Shown: positions 1-7,864, counted from the stretch's first letter. The stretch: 27,912 nucleotides of DNA from an uncultured Roseiflexaceae bacterium (GCA_937988885.1 CALKHR010000199.1:1-27912), one strand, 5' to 3'. Notes: a model not told the origin generated them from the letters alone. Made by a program: numbers and translations.

Positions 1-51
1 AGATCTGTCTCTAGAGTTATCTACCCGCCAACCTAGTAGCAACATTGGTTA

Positions 52-948
52 TTATACCGCGGATTCGCAATCAAAGCGCAGAATCGTTTGCTGTTCGCCT
101 GTGCGATGAAAGCCAAACCAACTATAGAGACGTTGCGCGGTCGTATTATGTAGCTGCGTATTCAGTGTAATGCTCTCGGCGGAGGCGTTACGAGCGTATT
201 TGACGATTTCTGCCAGCAGGCGCACGCCAACGGCCTGGTTGCGATATGCAGGCATCACTGCGATGCGGACAAGGTGGATCAATCGCCCGCCAAAGTGCGA
301 GGTGATGAAGGCGTAGCCCGCGATCTCGCCGTTAAGCTCGGCAATGATGAAGTAGGGCGATTCGAGCAGCGCCGGGCCGATGATCCCCACTTCTTTATGC
401 CATTGGGGATCGAAGCTGCTCTGATCGATGGCGATCAGGGTCTTGAGATCACCAAGCTGGGCGCGACGAATCTGGGCGTGCGGATTGCCCTCCGATGGGA
501 TATCCAAACCCCGCTTCTCGTAGACCACTACGGTCGTATCGGGCTGATAGCCTATGTTGGAGAGCGCGGGCAGCAGCCACCGATCGGCGAGCTCATCGCC
601 ACCGTAGTAGAGATGCTGTACGCCTTGATCGCGCAACGCCTCGTGAAACGGCGGCAACAGTTTGCTGATGCCCGCTTGCACCGAGAGATTATTGACGAGC
701 GTCAGCGTCCGCAGCCAGGTGACGCCGTTGTTTGGCGGGCCAGCGAACACCGCGCCCCAAATATCGGTCGATGTGGCGAGCACCATTGCGGGCGTCTGTT
801 CGAGCAACTGATAGAGGTCGAGGTTGTGCAGACTGAGGTAACGACGATTGCTACTGCGTAGGAGCCGCGAAATAGCAGTGATATCATGTACGGTCGCTCG
901 GCGTGTCTGCGCGAGTGAGGGGTCTAAGTTGCGGTGGAATAGATGCAT
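52..948 (-). CDS. Tandem-domain GNAT N-acetyltransferase
   Basis: The protein has 298 residues, about twice the size of a single GNAT domain. The C-terminal half (about residues 158-295) has a clear GNAT fold: a strand ending in GEIAGYAFI, then the acetyl-CoA binding segment 'VMPAYRNQAVGVRLL', which fits the R/Q-x-x-G-x-G/A motif with substitutions, then the terminal 'RLYSWFGFHRTGE' typical of RimI-like enzymes. The N-terminal half (about 15-145) looks like a second, degenerate GNAT domain. Such proteins transfer an acetyl group from acetyl-CoA to an amine; the substrate cannot be read from the sequence. The ATG at 946-948 has an AAGG-like ribosome site just upstream. It is transcribed away from the gene at 1076 across a 127-base divergent gap. 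Mycothiol synthase shares the tandem architecture, but I see no specific reason to call it that. Confidence 0.88.
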   Translation of the reverse strand: MHLFHRNLDPSLAQTRRATVHDITAISRLLRSSNRRYLSLHNLDLYQLLEQTPAMVLATSTDIWGAVFAGPPNNGVTWLRTLTLVNNLSVQAGISKLLPPFHEALRDQGVQHLYYGGDELADRWLLPALSNIGYQPDTTVVVYEKRGLDIPSEGNPHAQIRRAQLGDLKTLIAIDQSSFDPQWHKEVGIIGPALLESPYFIIAELNGEIAGYAFITSHFGGRLIHLVRIAVMPAYRNQAVGVRLLAEIVKYARNASAESITLNTQLHNTTAQRLYSWFGFHRTGEQQTILRFDCESAV

Positions 949-984
949 ATGCGCCTTGAGAAGGACTTGGCATAGCGTATACGT

Positions 985-1025
985 GGTTCTTTATCGAGAA
1001 CCATCTTGATATTATACAATATCGA
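985..1025. promoter_or_regulatory. Two dyad symmetries in a divergent promoter region
   Basis: Two inverted repeats lie between the divergent genes at 948 and 1076. GGTTCT (985-990) pairs with AGAACC (997-1002) across 6 bases. GATATT (1008-1013) pairs with AATATC (1018-1023) across 4 bases, and the symmetry extends to 1006-1025 with one mismatch. The second dyad overlaps a TATACA -10-like sequence (1013-1018), so a dimeric regulator bound there could block transcription to the right. No regulator gene is adjacent. The symmetry is visible; the operator role is inference. Confidence 0.35.
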
Positions 1026-1075
1026 GCGATTATGCGATGGTTTTTGGTATCATCGCTAGCAAAAGGACGAACAAA

Positions 1076-1270
1076 ATGCGCATCCTCTTGGCTATCGGCA
1101 TGGTGTGCGATCTCGCTGGGTTTCTGTTAGTGTTGACGGGTGCGAACATATTGCCGATCGGCGAGATGAGCGGCCAAATGATCTGGATAATCGTCGGCGT
1201 TGCGTTAATGCTCATCGGCAGTGTGTGCATGCTCCTGGGGCTGAAGGGCCTTGTCAACCGTAATGGTTGA
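1076..1270 (+). CDS. Small two-helix membrane protein
   Basis: This is a 64-residue protein from the ATG at 1076, chosen because AAAAGGA (1061-1067) precedes it at a good distance; an in-frame ATG at 1037 has no such site. Two hydrophobic segments (about residues 2-22 and 34-54) are joined by a short loop containing Gly, Glu and Met and are followed by a tail ending VNRNG. The stop codon overlaps the ATG of the glycosyltransferase gene (1263), so the two are probably translated together. I do not recognise a family. A helper or membrane anchor for the glycosyltransferase is possible, but only the overlap suggests it. Confidence 0.6.
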   Translation: MRILLAIGMVCDLAGFLLVLTGANILPIGEMSGQMIWIIVGVALMLIGSVCMLLGLKGLVNRNG

Positions 1271-2378
1271 GGCGCTGTTGGGTCTTGGGGCCGTTGTGCT
1301 GCTGTTCTGGTGCGCGCAGGATGTCTGGCGCGAATACAGCGAGCCGCGGCTTGCGGCGGACCCGAGGCTCAGCGAAGGGCCGCTGGTGTCGGTGCTCATC
1401 CCGGCGCGCAACGAGGCCGAACGCATCGGCGCGTGCTTGGCGGGGTTGGCCCGTCAGCGTTACCCACACTTCGAGGTGATCGTCGTCGATGATCACTCGA
1501 CCGATGCGACAGCGGAGGTGGTGCGCAGTTTTGCGGGGCAACTCGCAGCGCTGCGCATCATCGAGGGTGCGCCGCTCCCTAACGATTGGCTGGGCAAACC
1601 GTGGGCCTGCTGGCAGGCCGCACAACAGGCCAACGGCGAGTGGCTGCTGTTCCTCGATGCCGATGTGATACCCCAGCCCGACCTGCTCGGCGCTGTGGTG
1701 GCATACGCGCAGTCTCAGCGCGCCGAATTCCTCACCGTGATGCCGTTGCAGCACCTGCACTCGTTCGCCGAGCGCCTGGTGCTACCGACGTTTCTCAGCA
1801 TTCTCTACGCGCTCTATCCCCTCGCGCCCGTCAGCGATCCCCGTTCGTCGATCGCGTTCGCCAACGGCCAATGTCTGCTCATCGAGCGGCGCTGCTACAA
1901 GCGATTGGGAGGGCACACGGCGGTGCGCAACAGCGTCTTGGAGGATACCGACTTCGGGCAGATCGCCAAAGCGAGCGGCGCGCGCATTGCGGCGGTCAAT
2001 GGCGCCGAGCAGATCGCGGTGCGCATGTACACCGATTGGCCCAACCTGGCCGAGGGGCTGATCAAAAACGCGGTGGCGGGCTTTCGCAGCGGCGGCTGGC
2101 GCTCGGCCTTCGTGGGGCTGCGCCAAGCGCTGATCGCCTGGCTGCCCTGGGGTTTGCTGGCCGTTTGGCTGCAGGGTGGTGCGCTGCTCTGGCTGGGCTG
2201 CGCCCTGCTCGCGTGGGGCAGCACGGCCTGGTTGGTGTGGCGGCGCTATCGGCTCAACCCCGCCTGGGGCTTGCTCTACCCGCTCGGCCTGAGCGTCTAC
2301 TTCGGGCTAACGGCCATCGCCGTGGTGCGACTATCCCTCGGGCAAGGCGTCCGCTGGAAGGGGCGGCGAATCGGCTAA
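1263..2378 (+). CDS. Membrane-bound family 2 glycosyltransferase (HpnB/CrtQ-like)
   Basis: This 371-residue protein is predicted to transfer a sugar from a nucleotide sugar to a lipid-type acceptor at the cytoplasmic membrane. It has an N-terminal hydrophobic segment (about 1-18), then a GT-A fold: VSVLIPARNEA near residue 43, VVDDHSTDAT near 78, the metal-binding DAD in LLFLDADV near 130, and LEDTDFG near 225, whose acidic pair supplies the catalytic base. The segment 'LPNDWLGKPWACWQAA' and the following LPTF...YPL region resemble hopanoid-associated HpnB and carotenoid glycosyltransferases of the CrtQ type. Two or three C-terminal membrane helices follow (about 285-360). The ATG at 1263 overlaps the upstream stop codon; an in-frame TTG at 1251 is less likely. 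Carotenoid or hopanoid as acceptor is inference, since no such biosynthesis gene is in the window. Confidence 0.85.
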   Translation: MVEALLGLGAVVLLFWCAQDVWREYSEPRLAADPRLSEGPLVSVLIPARNEAERIGACLAGLARQRYPHFEVIVVDDHSTDATAEVVRSFAGQLAALRIIEGAPLPNDWLGKPWACWQAAQQANGEWLLFLDADVIPQPDLLGAVVAYAQSQRAEFLTVMPLQHLHSFAERLVLPTFLSILYALYPLAPVSDPRSSIAFANGQCLLIERRCYKRLGGHTAVRNSVLEDTDFGQIAKASGARIAAVNGAEQIAVRMYTDWPNLAEGLIKNAVAGFRSGGWRSAFVGLRQALIAWLPWGLLAVWLQGGALLWLGCALLAWGSTAWLVWRRYRLNPAWGLLYPLGLSVYFGLTAIAVVRLSLGQGVRWKGRRIG

Positions 2379-2448
2379 CTGGCAATACGGAGGCATATCG
2401 CGATACTGCAACACAACCAATCTGCCACTACTCACAAAGGAGAGTCCA

Positions 2449-3723
2449 ATGTACGCATCATTGACTTGGAGTGCTCGTTTGCTCGTGACATGTGTGGCGT
2501 TAGGTACACTTCTGTTGCATACCTCCACCGCGCTCCCAAGCGCTCCCGCACAGCAAGCAGACGCCATCATGCTCAGCGAAGTCGCCGATCTCACGGATGT
2601 GGAAGCCACCCGCCCTGTCGTGATCACGCACGCTGGCGATGGCTCAAAGCGGCTGTTTATCGTCGAGCAGGCCGGACGTGTGTGGATTCTCGATAACGGC
2701 ACCCTGCGCACCACGCCGTTCCTCGATATTCGCTCGCTGGTGCGCTCCTCCAACTCCGAGCAGGGCTTGTTGGGCTTGGCCTTCGATCCCGAGTACAAGC
2801 AGAATGGCTTCATTTATGTGAACTACACCAGCGAGGCTGAGGATGGCGATACGATTATTGCCCGCTACAAAGTCTCCGACAGCAATCCAAACGAGATCGA
2901 TCCAAACTCGGCCACACGGCTGCTGAGGATCGAACAGCCGCAGACGAACCACAACGGCGGCGATCTGACGTTCGGACCTGATGGCTATCTCTACATCTCC
3001 AGTGGCGATGGCGGCGGCGGCGGCGACGTCGGCGAGGGCCACAACCCAGTCATCGGCAATGGGCAAGACCTCAACACGCTGCTCGGCAAAGTGCTGCGTA
3101 TCGATGTGCGCAACACCGACACGAGCGATGGTCTGCCCTACGACATCCCCGCCGATAACCCCTTCGCGGAGGACGACGCCCCCAACAGCCGTGGAGAGAT
3201 CTGGGCCTACGGCTTGCGCAATCCCTGGCGCATCAGCTTCGATCGCCAAACAGGCGACCTGTTCATCGCCGATGTAGGCCAAGGCTCGATCGAGGAGGTG
3301 AATTGGCAGGCCGCCGCGAGCACGGGTGGCGAGAACTACGGCTGGCGCTGCAAGGAGGGCAATCAGAACTTCGCCAACGACGCCACCTGCGCGGGCGGCA
3401 ATTTCGTCGCGCCCATCCTCACCTACAATCATAACGCTGGGCGCTGCTCGGTGACGGGCGGCTACCGCTACCGCGGCGACGAGGTTCCGGCACTCGGGGA
3501 CCAGTACATCTACGGCGATTTCTGCAGCGGCGAGATCTGGAGCGCGAGCCCCACAGGCAGCACCTGGAACTCGACCCTACTGCTCGACACAGCGATGAAC
3601 ATCTCAACGTTCGGGGAGGACGAAGATGGCGAACTCTACGTGGCGGATCTCAGCAGCGCCATCATCTACAAGTTCACGGGCGTCGCGCATTCACTACGCC
3701 TTCCGATCATCCTGAAGGAGTAG
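2449..3723 (+). CDS. Secreted PQQ-type glucose/sorbosone dehydrogenase family protein
   Basis: The 424-residue protein starts with a signal peptide (hydrophobic core about residues 9-27, likely cut near ALPSAPA) and is followed by a six-bladed beta-propeller of the soluble aldose dehydrogenase family (YliI, GDH-B, HHIP-like). Family signatures are present in order: GLLGLAFDPEY near 102, the active-site NHNGGDLTFGPDGYLYIS near 167 with the expected catalytic His, a glycine-rich loop GDGGGGGD, KVLRIDV near 214, 'WAYGLRNPWRISFDR' near 253 and GENYGWRCKEG near 296. The family oxidises sugars in the periplasm or outside the cell using PQQ, though many homologues have no proven substrate. The ATG at 2449 follows AAAGGAGAG (2436-2444). 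The protein ends in a short hydrophobic tail, 'HSLRLPIILKE'. No PQQ synthesis genes are in the window. Confidence 0.88.
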   Translation: MYASLTWSARLLVTCVALGTLLLHTSTALPSAPAQQADAIMLSEVADLTDVEATRPVVITHAGDGSKRLFIVEQAGRVWILDNGTLRTTPFLDIRSLVRSSNSEQGLLGLAFDPEYKQNGFIYVNYTSEAEDGDTIIARYKVSDSNPNEIDPNSATRLLRIEQPQTNHNGGDLTFGPDGYLYISSGDGGGGGDVGEGHNPVIGNGQDLNTLLGKVLRIDVRNTDTSDGLPYDIPADNPFAEDDAPNSRGEIWAYGLRNPWRISFDRQTGDLFIADVGQGSIEEVNWQAAASTGGENYGWRCKEGNQNFANDATCAGGNFVAPILTYNHNAGRCSVTGGYRYRGDEVPALGDQYIYGDFCSGEIWSASPTGSTWNSTLLLDTAMNISTFGEDEDGELYVADLSSAIIYKFTGVAHSLRLPIILKE

Positions 3724-3828
3724 CAGATCCACGGGTTATGCGGGCCTGCGGAGACTGTGCGCATCACTCTTCACCCACGCTAGTACTGAAAATAGCGCAT
3801 TACACACTGTTAAATACGAAACGTATAC

Positions 3829-3837
3829 TGGTATAAT
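3829..3837 (+). promoter_or_regulatory. Extended -10 promoter of the 3868 gene
   Basis: TGG-TATAAT (TATAAT at 3832-3837) is a perfect extended -10. No good -35 is present at 16-18 bases upstream. Transcription would start near 3844, leaving a leader of about 24 bases before the ATG at 3868. Confidence 0.6.
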
Positions 3838-3867
3838 ACTTCAAACAGTTTCGGTAGAGCCTCACGG

Positions 3868-4125
3868 ATGCAGAACGAGCAATTGAAACGTTGGGTTGGC
3901 GCACACGCCGCAATAGGCTTCCTGTTATTCCCTGGACTGTGCGCGCTGCCACTCCTTAGCTTCATCACGCCCGAGCCTGCGCGCTGGGTTTTTGCAGTGG
4001 TGTGGTTGTTGCTTGTATGTGCATTTGGCGGCATTGTGCTGCGCGTCGTCTTGCGCTTACGCCACGAAGCTCGGCTCGCTGCCACCCAAACCGAAGAGCT
4101 CGACAATACAGGCAACGCACAATAA
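3868..4125 (+). CDS. Small two-helix membrane protein
   Basis: This 85-residue protein has two hydrophobic segments (about residues 12-34 and 40-62), separated by a short turn with TPEPARW. A basic stretch (RLRHEAR) follows the second helix, then a polar acidic tail ending TEELDNTGNAQ. The positive charges put the C-terminal tail in the cytoplasm by the positive-inside rule. No family is recognised. The gene has its own extended -10 promoter at 3829-3837 and an intrinsic terminator at 4202-4238, so it is transcribed alone. The ribosome site is weak (GTAGAG about 10 bases upstream). The isolated promoter-gene-terminator arrangement is the best evidence that it is real. Confidence 0.6.
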   Translation: MQNEQLKRWVGAHAAIGFLLFPGLCALPLLSFITPEPARWVFAVVWLLLVCAFGGIVLRVVLRLRHEARLAATQTEELDNTGNAQ

Positions 4126-4201
4126 CCAGAACGCATCTAGGAAAGATGCGAAAACGTGTATGGTACGCAAAACAACTCAGCAATTTGATGCTTGGAAGAC
4201 G

Positions 4202-4238
4202 AAGGGTCAGTCGGCTTGCTGTGACCGACGACCCTTTT
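4202..4238 (+). terminator. Intrinsic terminator after the 3868 gene
   Basis: AAGGGTC-A-GTCGG (4202-4214) pairs with CCGAC-GACCC (4225-4234), with one bulged A, and is followed by TTTT (4235-4238). A separate 7-base stem (4132-4138 with 4144-4150) lies right after the stop codon but has no T-run. Confidence 0.75.
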
Positions 4239-4320
4239 CATTTCGCCCAACACCCTTTACCTCCATTGCTACGTGTTGCACCCCTCACAGCGATACACAG
4301 GCAGCCAAAAGGAGCCAATC

Positions 4321-4953
4321 ATGCAGCGACCTTTGATCATTGGTGTAGCTGGCGGTAGCGGCTCGGGCAAAACCACCGTCTCCAATGCGATCGTGAAACA
4401 AGTCGGCCCTGAACGTATCGCACTGCTCCAACACGATAGCTATTACTGCGATCTATCGCACCTGCCCTTCGAGCAGCGCACGCAATTCAACTTCGACCAT
4501 CCCGACGCCTTCGACAACCAACTCTTTCTCGAACACGTCGATGCGCTCAGCCGTGGCGAGTCGATCCAAGTGCCCCACTACGATTTCGCCAATTACGTGC
4601 GCCTGCCACAAACGCAAACCGTCGAGCCGCGCCAAGTCATCCTGATCGAGGGCATCCTGATCTTCGTCGACGAAGCCCTGCGCGAGCGGATGGACATCAA
4701 GCTGTTTGTCGATACCGCCAGCGACCTGCGTTTCATTCGGCGCCTGCAGCGCGACATCCTCACCCGTGGGCGCACCACCGAATCGGTGATCGAACAGTAT
4801 CTGCGCACCGTGCGCCCTATGCACCTGCAGTTCGTCGAGCCAACCATGAGCTACGCCGACATCATCATCCCGCGCGGTGGCCTCAACCAAGTCGCCATCG
4901 ACATGATCGTCGCCCGTATCGAGCGGCTGCTGCACGCCCGCGACCTGCTCTAA
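4321..4953 (+). CDS. udk: Uridine kinase
   Basis: The 210-residue protein phosphorylates uridine (and cytidine) to the monophosphate with ATP or GTP, in cytoplasmic pyrimidine salvage. It has the Walker A loop GGSGSGKT (residues 11-18), the family's HDSYY motif near 40, NFDHPDAFD near 60, PHYDFANYVR near 88, and the Walker B-like ILIEGILIF near 110, then RDILTRGRTTESVIEQY in the lid region near 150. The length matches bacterial Udk (about 210). The ATG at 4321 follows AAAAGGAGCC at good spacing; the open frame extends upstream to 4273 but without a ribosome site there. It sits between the terminator at 4202-4238 and the convergent ilvA, so it is probably transcribed alone. Confidence 0.97.
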   Translation: MQRPLIIGVAGGSGSGKTTVSNAIVKQVGPERIALLQHDSYYCDLSHLPFEQRTQFNFDHPDAFDNQLFLEHVDALSRGESIQVPHYDFANYVRLPQTQTVEPRQVILIEGILIFVDEALRERMDIKLFVDTASDLRFIRRLQRDILTRGRTTESVIEQYLRTVRPMHLQFVEPTMSYADIIIPRGGLNQVAIDMIVARIERLLHARDLL

Positions 4954-4971
4954 CCCGAGCGACGCCACCAT

Positions 4972-4998
4972 CGTGCGTGTGCAGCGAGCGCACGCACG
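4972..4998. terminator. Long GC-rich hairpin between convergent udk and ilvA
   Basis: CGTGCGTGTGC (4972-4982) pairs with GCGCACGCACG (4988-4998) through an 11-base stem with one G-T wobble and a 5-base loop. No T-run follows on either strand, so it may act as a 3' end stabiliser or a Rho-assisted stop rather than a classic terminator. Confidence 0.5.
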
Positions 4999-5004
4999 CA
5001 ACCC

Positions 5005-6516
5005 CTACATTAAAAAGTATCGATACGCCGGATTCGCGCTCTCATCGGTATGCCGATAGTTCAGTGTCGCCAGCGACTGCTTGAAGCGCTCCAGATCCGC
5101 ATCCGGCACTTGGATGCCCGCCAGCACGCGGCCATTCGCGTTGCCGTGGTTGCGATAGTGGAACAGGCTGATGTTCCACGACTCGTCCATCGTCTCCAAG
5201 AAGCGCAACAGCGCGCCAGGGCGCTCGGGGAACTCGAAACTGTAGAGCCGCTCGTCGGTGGCTTCGGGGGCGCGCCCGCCGACCATATGCCGCAGATGCA
5301 CGATCGCCAGCTCGTTGTGCGTGAGATCGAGCACTGGGTAGCCAGCCTGTTCCAGTTGCGCGATCACCGTCTGGCGCTCATCGGCGTGCTGAAGCTGAAT
5401 CCCCACAAAGATCGCCGCATCGGGGCGCGGAGCGTAGCGGTAGTTGAACTCCGTGATGCTGCGCATGCCGATCGTGCGGCAGAACTGCTTGAACGCGCCC
5501 GGTCGCTCGGGGATGGTCACCGCCAGCAGCGCCTCACGGTGCTCGCCGATCTCGGTGCGCTCGGCGATGTGCTGCAACCGATCGAAGTTCAGGTTCGCCC
5601 CGCAGGTCAGCGCCACCAGCGTCGCATCCTGAATGCCGTGCTGGGCCACGTAGCGCTTCATCCCCGCCACAGCCAGCGCGCCCGCCGGCTCCTGGATGGC
5701 CCGCGTATCCTCGAACACATCGCGGATCGCCGCGCACACATCGTCGGTATTCACCTGAACGAAATCATCGACATAGGTGCGCGTCAGATCGAAGGTGTGC
5801 TCCCCGACCCGCCGCACGGCCACGCCATCCACAAAAATGCCCACTTGCGAGAGCGTCACGCGCTCGCCCCGCGCCACGCTCTGGATCATCGCGTTCGCAT
5901 CATCTGGCTCCACCCCAATGATCTTGATCGCCGGATTAATACTCTTGAGGAACACCGAAATGCCCGCGATCAGCCCGCCGCCACCGATCGGCACAAACAC
6001 GTAGTACGATTGAGCGCGCACCTGCTGCGAAAGCTCTAGGCCGATCGTGCCCTGCCCCGCGATCACCAACGGATCATCGAACGGATGCACAAACGTCAAC
6101 TGCTGCTCGGCCTGAAGCTGATACGCATGCGCCTCGGCATCGCTGTAACTATCGCCGTGCAGCACGATCTCGGCCCCACGGGCGCGGCACGCCTCTACCT
6201 TGATGCTCGGCGTTGTGGCGGGCATCACGATCACCGTACGGATGCCCAACTTCTGCCCCGAAAACGCCACTCCCTGCGCATGGTTGCCCGCCGAGGCGGT
6301 GATCACGCCCCGCTCACGCTCGGCATCACTGAGATGCGCCATTCGGTTGTACGCCCCGCGCAACTTAAACGAGAAGATCGGCTGAAGATCCTCGCGCTTA
6401 AAATAGACCTGATTCCCCAAGCGCTGCGACAGGCGCGACGCATAGTGTAGCGGCGTCTCCTGCACCACATCGTACACGCGGCTCGTGAGAATACGTTGAA
6501 GATACGTGATATTCAT
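5005..6516 (-). CDS. ilvA: Threonine ammonia-lyase (threonine deaminase), biosynthetic
   Basis: The 503-residue protein converts threonine to 2-oxobutanoate and ammonia, the first step toward isoleucine. The N-terminal PLP domain has KREDLQPIFSFKLRGAYN with the Schiff-base lysine at about residue 51, SAGNHAQGVA near 79, the glycine-rich phosphate loop PIGGGGLIAG near 183, and TCGANLNF near 308. Two ACT-like domains follow, each beginning with a PERPGA motif (near 340 and 435); these bind isoleucine and valine in the biosynthetic enzyme, and the catabolic TdcB form lacks them. The length is close to E. coli IlvA (514). The ATG at 6516 follows GAAAGGAA; the frame is open up to 6567 without a ribosome site. 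It is convergent with udk and has no other ilv genes nearby. Confidence 0.97.
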   Translation of the reverse strand: MNITYLQRILTSRVYDVVQETPLHYASRLSQRLGNQVYFKREDLQPIFSFKLRGAYNRMAHLSDAERERGVITASAGNHAQGVAFSGQKLGIRTVIVMPATTPSIKVEACRARGAEIVLHGDSYSDAEAHAYQLQAEQQLTFVHPFDDPLVIAGQGTIGLELSQQVRAQSYYVFVPIGGGGLIAGISVFLKSINPAIKIIGVEPDDANAMIQSVARGERVTLSQVGIFVDGVAVRRVGEHTFDLTRTYVDDFVQVNTDDVCAAIRDVFEDTRAIQEPAGALAVAGMKRYVAQHGIQDATLVALTCGANLNFDRLQHIAERTEIGEHREALLAVTIPERPGAFKQFCRTIGMRSITEFNYRYAPRPDAAIFVGIQLQHADERQTVIAQLEQAGYPVLDLTHNELAIVHLRHMVGGRAPEATDERLYSFEFPERPGALLRFLETMDESWNISLFHYRNHGNANGRVLAGIQVPDADLERFKQSLATLNYRHTDESANPAYRYFLM

Positions 6517-6855
6517 CGTTATTCCTTTCAATCTATACCTCAATGATACCAAATTCGGTTGTCTCACACCGGTTCACGCCCATCCAGATGAGCACCAACA
6601 TCACGATACATCCACGCTGCCGCAGACCAAGGCGGCCTGTTTTGTGTGTCACGATCTCACCATCACTCCGGCACAATCAAAGATTGTGAACTAGATTGCA
6701 CAACATTGATGGACCAAAACGACAACATAACAGGCAATTATCGCGTATACTAAGGTGTCCCCATAACATCCAAAGACAACAATCCTTGTGGTGACAAGAA
6801 GTGAAGAGGGGAGTTTCATCGATGACGATACCGGAGAACGAAAGCGAGGATACGA
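6517..6855. other. 339-base intergenic region between divergent ilvA and the SPFH gene
   Basis: This holds the 5' regions of ilvA (minus) and the SPFH gene (plus). A TATACT -10-like sequence at 6746-6751 may serve the SPFH gene. I see no T-box, no leucine- or isoleucine-rich leader peptide and no strong attenuator for ilvA. GCCGC/GCGGC (about 6618-6636) forms a short stem. On the minus strand a short frame from about 6614 down to 6569 would encode MYRDVGAHLDGREPV; it lacks a ribosome site and is of unknown meaning. Confidence 0.4.
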
Positions 6856-7815
6856 ATGAATAGCGCAAAAGTGCCACGTCCAGGCCGAGGTTTTGCAACA
6901 CCAACCATGATTGTTTTTGCCATCATCATTGTGGGTGTGTTATTTGTTTTTGCAAACGCCTATACCGTAGTTGATGCCGGTACACGCGGCGTCGTAAAAA
7001 CGTTTGGAGAAGTGACCGAAGTCTATGAGGAAGGTTTGCGTTTCCGCACCCCATTTATCACCTCGATAGTCTTTGTAGACGTAAAAACGCAGCGTTTGGA
7101 ATCGGAATCATCAGCAGCATCAAAGGATTTGCAGATCGTTTCAACAAAGGTGGTGTTGAACTACCACCCAGACCCAGCATCAGTGGGGCAACTCGTGCGC
7201 GACATTGGTGTTGATTATCAAACAAAGATCATTGACCCAGCAATTCAGGAATCGGTGAAGGCGGCCACTGCGCGCTTCACAGCCGAGGAACTGATCACCC
7301 AGCGCCCGCTCGTCTCGCAATCGATCAAGGATGTGCTGGTCGAGCGGCTTGGACCACGCGGCATCGTTGTGGAAGATCTCTCGATCACCGAGTTCAACTT
7401 TAGCACCGAATTCAGCCGCGCCATCGAGGCCAAGCAGGTCGCTGAGCAGGATGCACTGCGCGCCGAGCGCGAACTGCGCCGCGTCCAGATCGAGGCCCAG
7501 CAGCGCGTAGCACAAGCCGAGGCCGAGGCCAAAGCCCGCATCTCGATCGCACAGGCCGAGGCCGAAGCGCTGCGACTCCAGCGCGAAGTCATCTCGCCCG
7601 AACTGCTGCAACTGCGCTACATCGAGAAGTGGAACGGCGTTCTGCCGCGCTTCACGGCTGGCGACTCGGGCATGCTGCCCTTGGTGAGCATCTCGGAAGA
7701 GGACTTGGGCGACAGCGCACCACTGCCCACAGTGGCACCGACCACACTCCCAACGCTCGAACCGGCCTTGGAGCCTGAGATCGAGGTAGAACCAGAGCCA
7801 ACTCCGGAACCCTAA
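6856..7815 (+). CDS. SPFH/band 7 (prohibitin-stomatin) family membrane protein
   Basis: The 319-residue protein has one N-terminal membrane helix (about residues 16-36) and a band 7 domain (about 38-225) starting VVDAGTRGVVKTFGEV and including 'EGLRFRTPF'. An Ala/Glu/Arg-rich coiled coil follows (about 190-250, with repeated AEAEAKAR and AQAEAEALRL). The coil and ELLQLRYIEKWNGVLP near 250 match prohibitins closely. Such proteins form large membrane rings or scaffolds that organise membrane microdomains and often control proteases such as FtsH. The last 40 residues are a Pro/Glu/Thr-rich acidic tail, unusual for the family. The ATG at 6856 follows GCGAGGA. GC content rises sharply inside the gene near 7260. 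No NfeD or FtsH partner is next to it. Confidence 0.9.
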   Translation: MNSAKVPRPGRGFATPTMIVFAIIIVGVLFVFANAYTVVDAGTRGVVKTFGEVTEVYEEGLRFRTPFITSIVFVDVKTQRLESESSAASKDLQIVSTKVVLNYHPDPASVGQLVRDIGVDYQTKIIDPAIQESVKAATARFTAEELITQRPLVSQSIKDVLVERLGPRGIVVEDLSITEFNFSTEFSRAIEAKQVAEQDALRAERELRRVQIEAQQRVAQAEAEAKARISIAQAEAEALRLQREVISPELLQLRYIEKWNGVLPRFTAGDSGMLPLVSISEEDLGDSAPLPTVAPTTLPTLEPALEPEIEVEPEPTPEP

Positions 7816-7835
7816 CCGCAGCGCTAACACACACA

Positions 7836-7864
7836 GGGACGGCTCGGCCCAAGCCGTCCCTGTT
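7836..7864. terminator. Stem-loop terminator between convergent genes
   Basis: GGGACGGCT (7836-7844) pairs perfectly with AGCCGTCCC (7852-7860) around a 7-base loop, followed by TGTT. The T-run is weak. It lies 20 bases after the SPFH stop and may also serve the minus-strand operon that ends at 7960. Confidence 0.7.

Noticed and set aside
1586..2464. Long overlapping plus-strand frame within the glycosyltransferase gene
   Set aside because: Arg/Ala-rich frame-shifted translation of a well-supported gene.
5050..6039. Long open frame on the plus strand (329 codons) opposite ilvA
   Set aside because: ilvA is certain from its motifs; the opposite frame has no ribosome site or domain.
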